This document shows, piece after piece, positions 1-8,329 of a DNA stretch of 64,000 nt. Below the pieces are notes generated by a model. It was not told the DNA's origin and did not search any database. It worked only from the letters and a program-made list of their open reading frames with translations. A program made the position numbers and the translations under genes. The stretch lies in the NCBI GenBank assembly GCA_017470505.1, contig JAFUYO010000015.1, positions 152,940 to 216,939 of the forward strand, written 5' to 3'. Source of the DNA: Butyrivibrio sp. Lineage in GTDB: Bacteria > Bacillota > Clostridia > Lachnospirales > Lachnospiraceae. Within the stretch, counting starts at the first letter, position 1. Each line of letters starts with the position of its first letter.

Positions 1-1034
1 TTTACCAGAGCCTGGACTGCATTCTGCCTGAGCTCTATCTCATTTTTATCGATAAGGGGCTGCTCTATGTAATTGCGCAGAAGCCTTGCTCCCATAGCAG
101 TCCTGGTCTTGTCGAGGACCCACAGTAGTGTCCCCCTCTTCTGCTTGTCGCGCATCGTCTCCGATAGCTCAAGGTTTCGCCTCGTTGATGAGTCGAGGAG
201 CATGTATTTGGATGTGAGGTAGGGATAAATATGAGTGATATTGCTGATATCAGACTTCTGCATATCGATGAGATACTGAAGCAGAGCCCCGCTCGATACC
301 GTTCCGTTCGGAAAATCATCAATCCCGAGCGCTATGAGCGATGAGACCTTAAAGTGCTTCATGATAAGCTTCCTGCAGCGGTCATCATCAAAGTATTTCT
401 CCTCGATGGAGCTGATAAATATGCCCTGCCTGCTCCTTAGCTCATCGAGGCCGACCCCTGAGAGCTCAAAGGCGTTGTTACAGATGATCTCTGTCGGTGA
501 ATACTTGCTGATCTCATCCACCACGGCGCGGAGCGAGTCAACCTCTGTCAGATAGTAGTCTCCGGTTGAGAGGTCCGCAACAGATATGCCTATACTGTCA
601 GGTGAGTAAAAGATACTCATTATATAGTTGTTTTTGCCCTCGTCCATGGCCATGGTGTTGAGATTCGTGCCGGGTGTAACAACCCTTGTCACTTCTCTTT
701 TTACAATGCCCTTTGCAAGCTTGGGATCCTCCATCTGCTCGCAGATAGCGACCTTGTACCCCTTCGAGATAAGTCTGTTCAGGTAAGTGTCCACAGCATG
801 AAAAGGAACTCCGCACATCGGAGCCCTCTCTTCAAGTCCACAGGCCTTACCTGTCAGTGTCAGTTCCAGTTCTTTTGATACAACAAGTGCATCGTCAAAA
901 AATATCTCGTAAAAATCTCCTAATCTGTAAAAGAGAATGCAGTCACCGTACTCCTTTTTGGTCTGTATGTAATGCTGCATCATGGGAGAAACTTTCTCTA
1001 TTTCAATGTTATCTATCAGCGTGGTTTTTTCCAC
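1..1034 (-). CDS. mutS: DNA mismatch repair protein MutS, N-terminal part (cut by window edge)
   Basis: MutS recognises mismatched or looped-out bases and recruits MutL. About 344 residues are present; the rest lies left of position 1. The N-terminal mismatch-binding domain is clear: the family motif around GDFYEIFF is at residues 39-46, with the mismatch-contacting Phe41-x-Glu43. The connector domain follows, with the PTEIICN segment and the RRNLEL segment that begins the core lever. I chose the GTG at 1034 because AGGGGAA lies about 6 bases upstream; the next ATG (residue 18) would remove part of domain I. It follows miaB by about 40 bp on the same strand, a usual Clostridia arrangement, so it is probably co-transcribed with pepT and miaB. 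Confidence 0.95.
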   Translation of the reverse strand, partial: MEKTTLIDNIEIEKVSPMMQHYIQTKKEYGDCILFYRLGDFYEIFFDDALVVSKELELTLTGKACGLEERAPMCGVPFHAVDTYLNRLISKGYKVAICEQMEDPKLAKGIVKREVTRVVTPGTNLNTMAMDEGKNNYIMSIFYSPDSIGISVADLSTGDYYLTEVDSLRAVVDEISKYSPTEIICNNAFELSGVGLDELRSRQGIFISSIEEKYFDDDRCRKLIMKHFKVSSLIALGIDDFPNGTVSSGALLQYLIDMQKSDISNITHIYPYLTSKYMLLDSSTRRNLELSETMRDKQKRGTLLWVLDKTRTAMGARLLRNYIEQPLIDKNEIELRQNAVQALV

Positions 1035-1074
1035 AAAACTATTCCCCTGTTCTAAAAAATATATGGTCCGATAT

Positions 1075-2523
1075 TCACACCATCCTGCCCATGTAGTAGA
1101 AGCCGTGGCACTCATCCAGCCTCACATTGACAAAGCTCCCGATAAGGCTCTCATCTGCCTCAAAGTGGACGAGTGTGTTGTTTGACATTCTCCCCGTAAG
1201 GAGCCTCTCATCGTGGTCGTTCCGGCCCTCCACAAGGACCTCTTCAACTCTCCCGGAGAGCTTTAGAGCCTGTTCTTTTGCAGTGTCCTGGACCACCTTT
1301 AAGAGCCTGTCAAAATTCTCCTTAACCACATCCTCCGGGACCTGGTCCTCAAACCCTGCAGCGGGCGTACCTGTCCTCTTGGAGTAAATGAAGGTAAAGG
1401 CGTTGTCAAACGAAGCCTTCCTCACAACATCTATGGTGTCGTCAAGCATCTCACTCGTCTCCCCGGGAAAGCCCACGATGATATCCGTCGTTATCGCGAC
1501 ATCGGGGAGCTTTTTCCTTATTTTGTCCACAAGGGCAAGGTACTGCTCTTTTGTGTACTTCCTGTTCATTCGGCGAAGTATCTCATTGTTGCCGGCCTGG
1601 AGAGGAAGGTGGATATGTCTTGCAATCTTGGGATTTCTCTCAATGACATCTAAGAGCTCGTCGGAAAAGTCCTTGGGGTGCGGAGTCATGAACCTGACTC
1701 TCTTTATTCCGTCAACCTTGCATACCTCCTCAAGAAGAAGCGCAAAGCTGATCCTGTCAGGGTCATTATCTGCAAAGTCTAGCCCGTAGGAGTTTACGTT
1801 CTGACCAAGGAGCATTACCTCTTTTACTCCGTCTCCGGAGAGCTTTTCGCACTCTCTGATGATCTCCCTGGGAGAGCGGCTCCTCTCGCGTCCCCTGACA
1901 TAGGGAACGATGCAGTAGGTGCAGAAGTTGTTGCAGCCGTACATGATATTCACACCGGATTTAAAGGAATATTTTCTCTTGACCGGAAGGTCCTCGACGA
2001 TCTTGTCCGTATCCTTCCAGATATCGATGATCATTCTGTCAGACTCAAGTGTAGTGTTTAAAAGCTCCGCAAATTTATAGATATTGTGCGTGCCGAATAT
2101 AAGATCAACAAATCTGTAGCTCTTTTGTATCTTCTCGACTGAAGAAGTCTCCTGCATCATACATCCGCAGATGGCGACCTTCATATGGGGGTTGTTTTTC
2201 TTTAAGTTTCCGAGCTGCCCGAGCCTGCCGTATACTCTCTGGTCCGCGTTATCCCTGACCGTGCAGGTGTTGTAGATGACAAAATCCGCATCCTCTGAGT
2301 CAGTCTCCTCATATCCCGCAAGAGAGAGGGTTGCCAGGAGCTTTTCGGAGTCCCTGGCGTTCATCTGGCACCCGAAGGTGACAACACAGGCTCTCATCTT
2401 TCTTCCGAGTTCTTTTTCAAGAGCAGTAACCTTTTCCTTGGCAAGCTCTATATATTTAAGAGCCCTTGAGCTCTCCTCGTCCTTAATATCATTTATATTG
2501 CTGTTGAGTATATTTCCATTCAT
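1075..2523 (-). CDS. miaB: tRNA-2-methylthio-N6-dimethylallyladenosine synthase MiaB
   Basis: MiaB is a radical-SAM methylthiotransferase that converts i6A37 to ms2i6A37 in tRNAs reading UNN codons. The protein is about 482 residues with the full architecture. The N-terminal UPF0004 domain carries three cluster cysteines (FGCQMN near residue 53, NTCTVRD near 88, CGCM near 122). The radical SAM core has C-x3-C-x2-C at about residues 198, 202 and 205. A C-terminal TRAM domain ends near the stop. The long N-terminal extension is common in clostridial MiaB. The start is either ATG 2523 or the TTG just before it at 2526; an AAAGGAAA sits about 9-12 bases upstream. The gene lies 17 bp after pepT and 40 bp before mutS. 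Confidence 0.95.
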   Translation of the reverse strand: MNGNILNSNINDIKDEESSRALKYIELAKEKVTALEKELGRKMRACVVTFGCQMNARDSEKLLATLSLAGYEETDSEDADFVIYNTCTVRDNADQRVYGRLGQLGNLKKNNPHMKVAICGCMMQETSSVEKIQKSYRFVDLIFGTHNIYKFAELLNTTLESDRMIIDIWKDTDKIVEDLPVKRKYSFKSGVNIMYGCNNFCTYCIVPYVRGRERSRSPREIIRECEKLSGDGVKEVMLLGQNVNSYGLDFADNDPDRISFALLLEEVCKVDGIKRVRFMTPHPKDFSDELLDVIERNPKIARHIHLPLQAGNNEILRRMNRKYTKEQYLALVDKIRKKLPDVAITTDIIVGFPGETSEMLDDTIDVVRKASFDNAFTFIYSKRTGTPAAGFEDQVPEDVVKENFDRLLKVVQDTAKEQALKLSGRVEEVLVEGRNDHDERLLTGRMSNNTLVHFEADESLIGSFVNVRLDECHGFYYMGRMV

Positions 2524-2540
2524 CAAAAAACATTTTCCTT

Positions 2541-3773
2541 TTACTTGTAGGCATCTACGATTCCAAGGAGAATATCAACAGTCCGCCGCATCTCCTGAAC
2601 TGAAGCGTATTCGTATTTGCCGTGGTAGTTGTAGCCTCCCGTGCAGAGGTTCGGGCATGGCAACCCCTTGTAGGACAGCGCCGCGCCGTCCGTGCCGCCC
2701 CTAATTGGCACATCGATAGGTGTTATTCCAAGATCTGTCATCGCCTTTTTGGCATTTTCAACAAGGTGCATGTGTGGACGGATCTTTTCAATCATATTGT
2801 AGTACTGGTCGCGAAGAGTTATCTCTACGGTTCCCTCTCCGTACTTCCTGTTAAGGAAATCTCCGGCAGCCTTGAACAGCTCCTTCTTTTCGTTAAAAAG
2901 CTCTTCGTTGTGGTCGCGGATTATATAGGTTGAAGTCGCGGATTCGGTAGTCCCCTTAATCTCCCCGAGGTGGAAAAAGCCCTCCCTCTTCTCGGTGTAC
3001 ATGGGATTCTGGAACACGGGAAGGAGCGCGTGAAACTCAAAAAGAATGAGGGATGCGTTTACCATCTTCATCTTGGCATCACCGGGATGCACCGAGCGCC
3101 CGTTTACCTTGACAATCCCCTCTGCGGCATTGAAGTTCTCATACTCAAGCTCTCCGAGCTTACCTCCGTCAACGGTATAGGCGTACTTTGCGCCGAACCT
3201 CTCGATATCAAAAAACGCGGTTCCCTCGCCGATCTCCTCATCAGGAGTAAAGGCAATCTCAATCTCGCCGTGCCTGATGTCCGGATTCTTTAAAAGGATC
3301 TCCGCCATCGTCATGATCTCTGCGACTCCTGCCTTGTCATCTGCTCCAAGCAGCGTCGTCCCGTCAGTTACGATAAGGTCCTCGCCGATGTGGTTTTTAA
3401 GCTCCGGGAAATCTACGGGCGATAACACTACCTTACTGTCTGAAGATAAAACTATGTCTCCGCCGTCGTAGTTTTCTACGATCCCGGGCTTTACATCCTT
3501 GCCCGATACCTCGTCCGAGGTGTCCATATGTGAAATAAATCCGATTGCAGGCGCATCTTCATTTCCGCTGTTTGCAGGAATCCTTGCATAGACGTAGCAG
3601 TGCTCAGAATCGTAGAATATGTCACTCGCTCCGATTTCAATGAGCTCATCTCTAAGGAGCTTTGCGAGGTCGTGCTGCTTCATGGTCGAGGGCGAGGTTC
3701 CCGTAGAGGAGTCCGACTGCGTATCAACCTTTACATATCTCAAAAATTTCTCTATTACATCAGCTTTTTCCAT
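2541..3773 (-). CDS. pepT: peptidase T (tripeptide aminopeptidase)
   Basis: A cytosolic M20B zinc metallopeptidase that releases the N-terminal residue from tripeptides. At 410 residues it matches the usual family length. Visible motifs are the metal-binding HMDTSDEVSG segment, the TTLLGADDKAG segment with the bridging Asp, and the EEIGEG segment with the catalytic Glu, followed by the dimerisation insert and the C-terminal SYKGLPCPNL metal-binding region. ATG 3773 was chosen because AAAAGGA lies 8-9 bases upstream and the family begins at this Met; upstream in-frame codons look like read-through of the preceding gene. Its start overlaps the end of the GH13 gene by 14 bp, so the two are translationally close. 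miaB follows. Confidence 0.94.
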   Translation of the reverse strand: MEKADVIEKFLRYVKVDTQSDSSTGTSPSTMKQHDLAKLLRDELIEIGASDIFYDSEHCYVYARIPANSGNEDAPAIGFISHMDTSDEVSGKDVKPGIVENYDGGDIVLSSDSKVVLSPVDFPELKNHIGEDLIVTDGTTLLGADDKAGVAEIMTMAEILLKNPDIRHGEIEIAFTPDEEIGEGTAFFDIERFGAKYAYTVDGGKLGELEYENFNAAEGIVKVNGRSVHPGDAKMKMVNASLILFEFHALLPVFQNPMYTEKREGFFHLGEIKGTTESATSTYIIRDHNEELFNEKKELFKAAGDFLNRKYGEGTVEITLRDQYYNMIEKIRPHMHLVENAKKAMTDLGITPIDVPIRGGTDGAALSYKGLPCPNLCTGGYNYHGKYEYASVQEMRRTVDILLGIVDAYK

Positions 3774-5808
3774 TTTTTTTTCCTTTTGTGCTTCTCCTTG
3801 CAGGTATTTCACGCGCCTTTAGCTTTTTATCAGGAGTTTTATTTTCGCCCTCCTTCTTTGCCGGGCGGCTCACATAGATCCTGACCGACCTGTCGGCCAT
3901 GAGCTCTGTGAAAACCTCTGTCTCATTGTTTTCCCTGAGCCTTGGGCGCAGAACTTCTATCCTGATATCTCTGGGGTCCGTGTCCTTTAAAAGCTCCCAC
4001 TTAAGGCCGTCGGGAAGCTTGGGAAGAGCCAGTGCCTGGCTGGTCCAGTGCATGTTGAAGGTCACATATATGAAGGGTTCATCCTTTTCATAAAGGCCGC
4101 AGAACAGCATTCCAAGAAGGTGGCTTTGGCCCGTCAGATCAGGTCTCCATGCTTCCTTCCCATGACAGGAAAAATCGGGGTATCCGCAGGAAATATGGTC
4201 CATGAGTTTAAACGACTCCTTCTCATGGAGAATCCTGTGGCTGAATCTGAACCCTGAAAGGAATCTGACATATTCCAAAATATCCGGATTTCTCTCCATA
4301 GCCTTCCAGTCGACCCAGCCTGTCTCATTGTCCTGACAGTACGGGTTGTTGTTGCCGCCCTGGCTGTTTCCGAACTCGTCGCCGCTGAATATCATGGGCG
4401 TACCCTGTGCCAAAAAGAGCATGGTGAGCGCATTTTTGATCTGCTTGTTGCGGAGGGTCAGAATGTCGTGCTTGCGGGTCCTGCCCTCAATTCCGCAGTT
4501 CCAGCTCAGGTTATTGTCTGATCCGTCCTTGTTGTTCTCGCCGTTCTCCTCATTGTGCTTGTGCTCGTAGCTGACAAGGTCCATCAGCCTGAAGCCCTCG
4601 TAGTTGCACAGGTAATTTATTATACCGTGGTCAGAGCTGTTGCTGGTCATGCTCTTTAAGAAATCCTGGGCAGTGTTGTCATCGCTCTTTAAAAAGCGCC
4701 TCACATTGAAGAGAAACGCATCGTTATAATCGGCAAAGCGCCTCTCAGCCGGGATCCTGCCCTTATATATACTTCCGTAGTCAAGCCACTCGTACCAGAT
4801 CTTGACGTCCGTAAAAAGCGGCTCATCCGTGACCAGCCTGTGGGGTATGATGCTGCCCTTTAAGTGGAAGCCGTCCACGTGGTAGGTGCATCTCCAGAAT
4901 CTCAGGGCATCTATGATAAGAGTCCCGTTCTCATCATCGTCAAAGTAGAACTGCATGATGACTTCGATGCCATTTTCATGCATGGTCTTAACAAATCTCT
5001 TGAACTCGTTCTCTGCATCAAACGGATTCTCGCAGTAGGCTGTCCTCGGCGCGAAATAATAGCCCTTCTTGTAGCCCCAGTAGTTCAGGCGAAGACTCCT
5101 GGCATTTTTGCTGGATATGCTCCCGTCCTTGGAAAAGATCTGCCTGCCTCCGTTATTCGGAGCACTTATGCTCCTTCTGTCTGACTTTTTGTAGAGGTCC
5201 TCGACCTCGTTCATCTCATAGGCCGGCATCAGCTCAACAGCCGTAACACCAAGGGACTTAAGGTATGGGATCTTCTCAATGATCCCTGAAAAAGTGCCTC
5301 GCTTTGAAGCCTCAACCTGGCTCGAGGGACTCTTTGTAAAGCCTCTCACATGCAGAAGGTATATTAAAGAATCCTCATAGGGAGTCTGCAAAGATACGTC
5401 TCCTCCCCAGTCAAAGATGTGGCTGCTCGTCTTAAAATCAGCCTTGTTGTCGAGCTTGGCCCTTATCTCCGAGTCAGGTACATCCTTGCCGAAAACTTCG
5501 AGTCCATGTATATGCTTTGCGTAAGGGTCACAAAAACACTCATCATCTGCATAGTAGTTGTAGGATTCGTAGCGTGCAATATTGTCAATGCCGCTTATCC
5601 TCGCCGAGTATATCGCACCTCTTTTTAGCGAAACAGGAAGCTCAATCTTAAGAGGCGAAGCCCCCGCATCACTCTCCCCGGGATACAGCGTTATCCCGCA
5701 TTTTTGAGCATCAGAAAAGACCGCCCTGACCACAAGACTTCTGTCATAGTCAATATAGCAGCCAAGCGGATATGGTTTTTCTTTGCAGATGCATAAGTTT
5801 TCTGTCAT
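3760..5808 (-). CDS. GlgX/isoamylase-like GH13 protein with degenerate active site
   Basis: A 682-residue protein with the fold order of glycogen debranching enzymes: an N-terminal CBM48-like beta domain (about 10-110), then a GH13 barrel with NYWGY (242-246), YNDAF, LVSYEHKHNEENGE (411-424), GTPMIFSGDEFG (469-480) and GNNNPYCQDNETGWVDW (485-501). The catalytic motifs are altered. Region I has VIMQFYFDDD where DVVYNH is expected. Region II has VDGFHLKGS with Lys317 in place of the nucleophile Asp and His315 in place of Arg. Region IV has NYEGF in place of HDGF. Glu340 may align with the general acid. A basic Lys/Arg-rich tail (650-682) ends the protein. It is therefore probably not a hydrolase and may bind or regulate glucan; that is inference. 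It overlaps pepT by 14 bp. Confidence 0.85.
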   Translation of the reverse strand: MTENLCICKEKPYPLGCYIDYDRSLVVRAVFSDAQKCGITLYPGESDAGASPLKIELPVSLKRGAIYSARISGIDNIARYESYNYYADDECFCDPYAKHIHGLEVFGKDVPDSEIRAKLDNKADFKTSSHIFDWGGDVSLQTPYEDSLIYLLHVRGFTKSPSSQVEASKRGTFSGIIEKIPYLKSLGVTAVELMPAYEMNEVEDLYKKSDRRSISAPNNGGRQIFSKDGSISSKNARSLRLNYWGYKKGYYFAPRTAYCENPFDAENEFKRFVKTMHENGIEVIMQFYFDDDENGTLIIDALRFWRCTYHVDGFHLKGSIIPHRLVTDEPLFTDVKIWYEWLDYGSIYKGRIPAERRFADYNDAFLFNVRRFLKSDDNTAQDFLKSMTSNSSDHGIINYLCNYEGFRLMDLVSYEHKHNEENGENNKDGSDNNLSWNCGIEGRTRKHDILTLRNKQIKNALTMLFLAQGTPMIFSGDEFGNSQGGNNNPYCQDNETGWVDWKAMERNPDILEYVRFLSGFRFSHRILHEKESFKLMDHISCGYPDFSCHGKEAWRPDLTGQSHLLGMLFCGLYEKDEPFIYVTFNMHWTSQALALPKLPDGLKWELLKDTDPRDIRIEVLRPRLRENNETEVFTELMADRSVRIYVSRPAKKEGENKTPDKKLKAREIPARRSTKGKKNGKS

Positions 5809-5863
5809 TTTCTACCTGATTTCTTAGTTCCCTGGTCTTATATCATCTCTCGTTTCAGGTACT

Positions 5864-5893
5864 ACCGTTCAATTACTGAACAATAACCATTAG
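5864..5893. repeat. imperfect palindrome related to the 17.3-kb element
   Basis: The sequence GTTCAATTACTGAAC (core near 5868-5882) lies inside a longer imperfect inverted repeat. Read on the minus strand, GGTTATTGTTCAGTA..TTGAACGGTAG resembles the element at 17329-17359 (GGTTACTATTCAGT..ACTGAACAGTAAC). It lies in the leader of the GH13 gene. No flanking duplication is visible here. Confidence 0.45.
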
Positions 5894-5940
5894 TCATTAC
5901 ATTTTATCACATTTACCTTCAATATGCATCAATTATGCTT

Positions 5941-6038
5941 AGAATTGTGGTTACGGTCTCGCTTAGCGAGGCTTTTTCGAGCTTAGCGATACGGATGCCA
6001 CAATTCTTAGCGAGGTTTTTTCGAGCTTAGAATTGTGG
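5941..6038. repeat. nested inverted and direct repeats upstream of the DUF1292 gene
   Basis: AGAATTGTGG occurs at 5941-5950 and 6029-6038, and its exact complement CCACAATTCT at 5998-6007. Two near-identical 25-bp direct copies (CTTAGCGAGG, then C/T, five T, then CGAGCTTAG) lie at 5962-5986 and 6006-6030, 44 bp apart. Segment 5941-6007 forms an imperfect hairpin with perfect 10-bp ends, and 5998-6038 forms a second, mutually exclusive one. The last copy runs into the probable -10 of the gene. Confidence 0.8.
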
Positions 6039-6044
6039 TACAAT
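6016..6044 (+). promoter_or_regulatory. probable promoter of the DUF1292 gene
   Basis: TACAAT at 6039-6044 fits a sigma-A -10 box. The -35 region 17 bp upstream is only a T-run, so this is a weak call. The dut promoter carries a similar AATTGTGGTATCAT segment, which supports the -10 assignment. Confidence 0.4.
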
Positions 6045-6071
6045 GGAAAAAAGCAAGAAAAGGAGATTTTT

Positions 6072-6440
6072 ATGGATTTTTCTAAGAATGCCATCGAAAT
6101 GAACACCAGGATTGAAAACGGAGAGCAGGGCAATGTCGAGCTTGAGCTCGATATCGAGGGAAAAGAGCAGATTGTAAACTGTGCTCCGATGATTGTTCTG
6201 ACCGTAGATTCCAAGGATTATATTGTTCTTCTCCCCCTCGATGAGAACGGACAGAACAACGACGGCAACGTGTGGTTCTACGAATTTATCTGGCCGGATA
6301 CAGACAAGGAGCCTGAGCTCGGCTACATCTCAGATGACGATGAGTACGAGGCGGTAGCCGATGCCTTTGACGAGTACCTCGACGATGCCGAGTTTGACGA
6401 GCTCGTTGAACTTCCGGAAGAAGGCTCTGAGGATGTCTGA
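6072..6440 (+). CDS. DUF1292 (YrzB-like) acidic protein
   Basis: A 122-residue, strongly acidic cytosolic protein. Residues about 45-115 match the DUF1292 pattern: a short beta-rich segment with DSKDYIVLLPLDE, VWFYEFI and [21 protein letters not shown]. The function of this family, common in Firmicutes and often near ruvX or udk-type genes, is not known. ATG 6072 is preceded by AGGAG with a 6-base gap; the in-frame ATG upstream lies in the repeat region and lacks a ribosome binding site. Its last 118 bp are also read on the other strand as the C-terminal tail of the helicase gene. The acidic tail here ([18 protein letters not shown]) is the mirror of the helicase's Ser-rich tail. Confidence 0.85.
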   Translation: MDFSKNAIEMNTRIENGEQGNVELELDIEGKEQIVNCAPMIVLTVDSKDYIVLLPLDENGQNNDGNVWFYEFIWPDTDKEPELGYISDDDEYEAVADAFDEYLDDAEFDELVELPEEGSEDV

Positions 6441-8329
6441 TTTATCTCCCCATAGGTCTCATCCCAGAGATTCTTTACAGGTCTTAGAAATCTTGTAGGC
6501 AGCATTGGATTTTCTTTGCTGCCTGTTATATATGACATTATGAGCGCCCGCCTTGCCCTTGTCATGGCGACATAGAGCATCCGGCGCTCTTCTTCTGTCT
6601 CTTCCAAAGTCACAGCGCTCCTTGACGGAATAATTCCCTCGTTTAAGTCAGGTATCCAGACGGTGTCAAACTCAAGCCCTTTTGATGCGTGCATGGTGAG
6701 CAGCCTTACAAAGGGGCCGTCGCACACATTTTTCTTTGAGGGAGTCTTACTCATCTTCTCCCTCTCCTTTTTGGCAAGCTCCAAAAGCTCCCTGTTAGTC
6801 CTGCATTTTGATGCCATCGCTTTCAGGATTTCAAAGTTCTCTCTGCTGTTTGGATACATTTTATCAAGCTCAAGCATCTTTTGAACAAAGCTCACCGACA
6901 GTGACGGCCTAAGGTGTGATAGCGTATTTATAAGCGTGAAGAACTTTTTTACTTCCTTTTGTCTGTCCCTGTTTCCCCTATAAAAATTAAGTATATCAGC
7001 CTCGTTTACCGTATCCTTAAAAGCGCTCTCCCTCGAGATGTAGCGCTGCGGCGTATTTATTATTTTCAGGAAATCACTCCTCTTCCTTCCGCCGTCAGCA
7101 AAAGACAGGTATAAAAGGCACAGCTCCACAGCTTTATCGTCTAAGTAGTTTTTTTGGGTGCCTGATAGATTACTCATTATCCCCTCGCTCTCAAGAAGCG
7201 CAGCAAGAGCTTTTGCCTCGGAATTTGTCCTGAACAGGACCGCTATATCAGAGAGCCTGTCCATGTTTTTTCCAAGGAAAAAAGCTATCGCCCTGTTCTG
7301 CCTTGCCCTGCTTTCATAGCGCCTCACATACACATTTCCGTATCCGTCCTCTTTGGATGAGTGTATGTCCTTTTTAAACCTCACGGTATTTACATCTATC
7401 ACCTTAAGAGACGCGTCAAGTATGCTCCTATCGCACCTGTAGTTGGTGTCAAGGACAATGAGAACCGGATTGTTTTCCTTAAAGTCCTCCATGAACCTCA
7501 GCATTATACCAGGGTCAGAGCCTCGAAAGCCGTATATCGACTGATCGTCATCACCCACAGCAAAAATGTTCTTTCGATCCCCTAAAAGGAGCCTCACAAC
7601 ATCATACTGCACGGGATTTATGTCCTGGTACTCATCGATCAAAATGTACTTAAACCTCTCCTGCCAGAACTTTTGCTCATTTTCGTTCTCTAAGAGAACC
7701 TCCCGGCATCTTGACAGCATATCGTCAAAGTCGATCTTCCCAAAGCCCTTGAGCTCTTTGTTGTACCTCTCGTACACATATTTAAAGAGGTCCGCCTGCA
7801 TGATAGTCTCATGGCACATCTCAGGGACAAGGCTGCAGTTCTTTATCCTGGATATCTCTGAGATTATGTCCGGTATCCTTGAAACGGCATCATCGTATTT
7901 ATCGCTCGTCAAAGCGCCGTCTGCCTTTAAGGTTGTGATGGCATCCTTAATGATATTGTATTTGAATCTGTCATCTGCTATCTCTATCGGGGTTTCTTTG
8001 CCGGAAACGCTGTGCTTGATAATCTGATAAAAGATGGAATGAAATGTTCCAAAAGAAACTTCCGGATATGAATTATCCGTGATCTTTAAAAATCTTACCT
8101 GCATCTCAATGGCTGCAGCTTTGGTAAAGGTGATGACCAGTATCGCATCAGGGGACGCGCCCTCATTTTCAATAAGGCGCCTTGTCCTCTCGACAATGAC
8201 CTTGGTCTTCCCGCTCCCGGGCCCCGCCAGCACCATGGCGGGACCGTCTACATGGCATATAGCCTTTATCTGAGCGGAATTTGGTAAAAAGCCATCACCT
8301 GAAAGTTTATTATTTTTCAAGTAACTCAA
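6323..8329 (-). CDS. UvrD/PcrA-type superfamily 1 DNA helicase
   Basis: A 668-residue ATP-dependent 3'-5' helicase. Visible motifs: Q motif and Walker A GPGSGKT (36-42), motif Ia TFTKAAA, Walker [13 protein letters not shown], motif [19 protein letters not shown], motif IV DTNYRC, motif [24 protein letters not shown] and motif [13 protein letters not shown]. It is shorter than PcrA (about 720-750) and ends with a low-complexity Ser/Thr tail (about 627-668) instead of the usual Lys-rich UvrD C-terminus. The tail is encoded in the 118-bp overlap with the convergent DUF1292 gene. The start at 8329 overlaps the end of gltX by 20 bp. It resembles the lone UvrD-like helicases of Lachnospiraceae, so I give no symbol. 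Confidence 0.92.
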   Translation of the reverse strand: MSYLKNNKLSGDGFLPNSAQIKAICHVDGPAMVLAGPGSGKTKVIVERTRRLIENEGASPDAILVITFTKAAAIEMQVRFLKITDNSYPEVSFGTFHSIFYQIIKHSVSGKETPIEIADDRFKYNIIKDAITTLKADGALTSDKYDDAVSRIPDIISEISRIKNCSLVPEMCHETIMQADLFKYVYERYNKELKGFGKIDFDDMLSRCREVLLENENEQKFWQERFKYILIDEYQDINPVQYDVVRLLLGDRKNIFAVGDDDQSIYGFRGSDPGIMLRFMEDFKENNPVLIVLDTNYRCDRSILDASLKVIDVNTVRFKKDIHSSKEDGYGNVYVRRYESRARQNRAIAFFLGKNMDRLSDIAVLFRTNSEAKALAALLESEGIMSNLSGTQKNYLDDKAVELCLLYLSFADGGRKRSDFLKIINTPQRYISRESAFKDTVNEADILNFYRGNRDRQKEVKKFFTLINTLSHLRPSLSVSFVQKMLELDKMYPNSRENFEILKAMASKCRTNRELLELAKKEREKMSKTPSKKNVCDGPFVRLLTMHASKGLEFDTVWIPDLNEGIIPSRSAVTLEETEEERRMLYVAMTRARRALIMSYITGSKENPMLPTRFLRPVKNLWDETYGEINQTSSEPSSGSSTSSSNSASSRYSSKASATASYSSSSEM

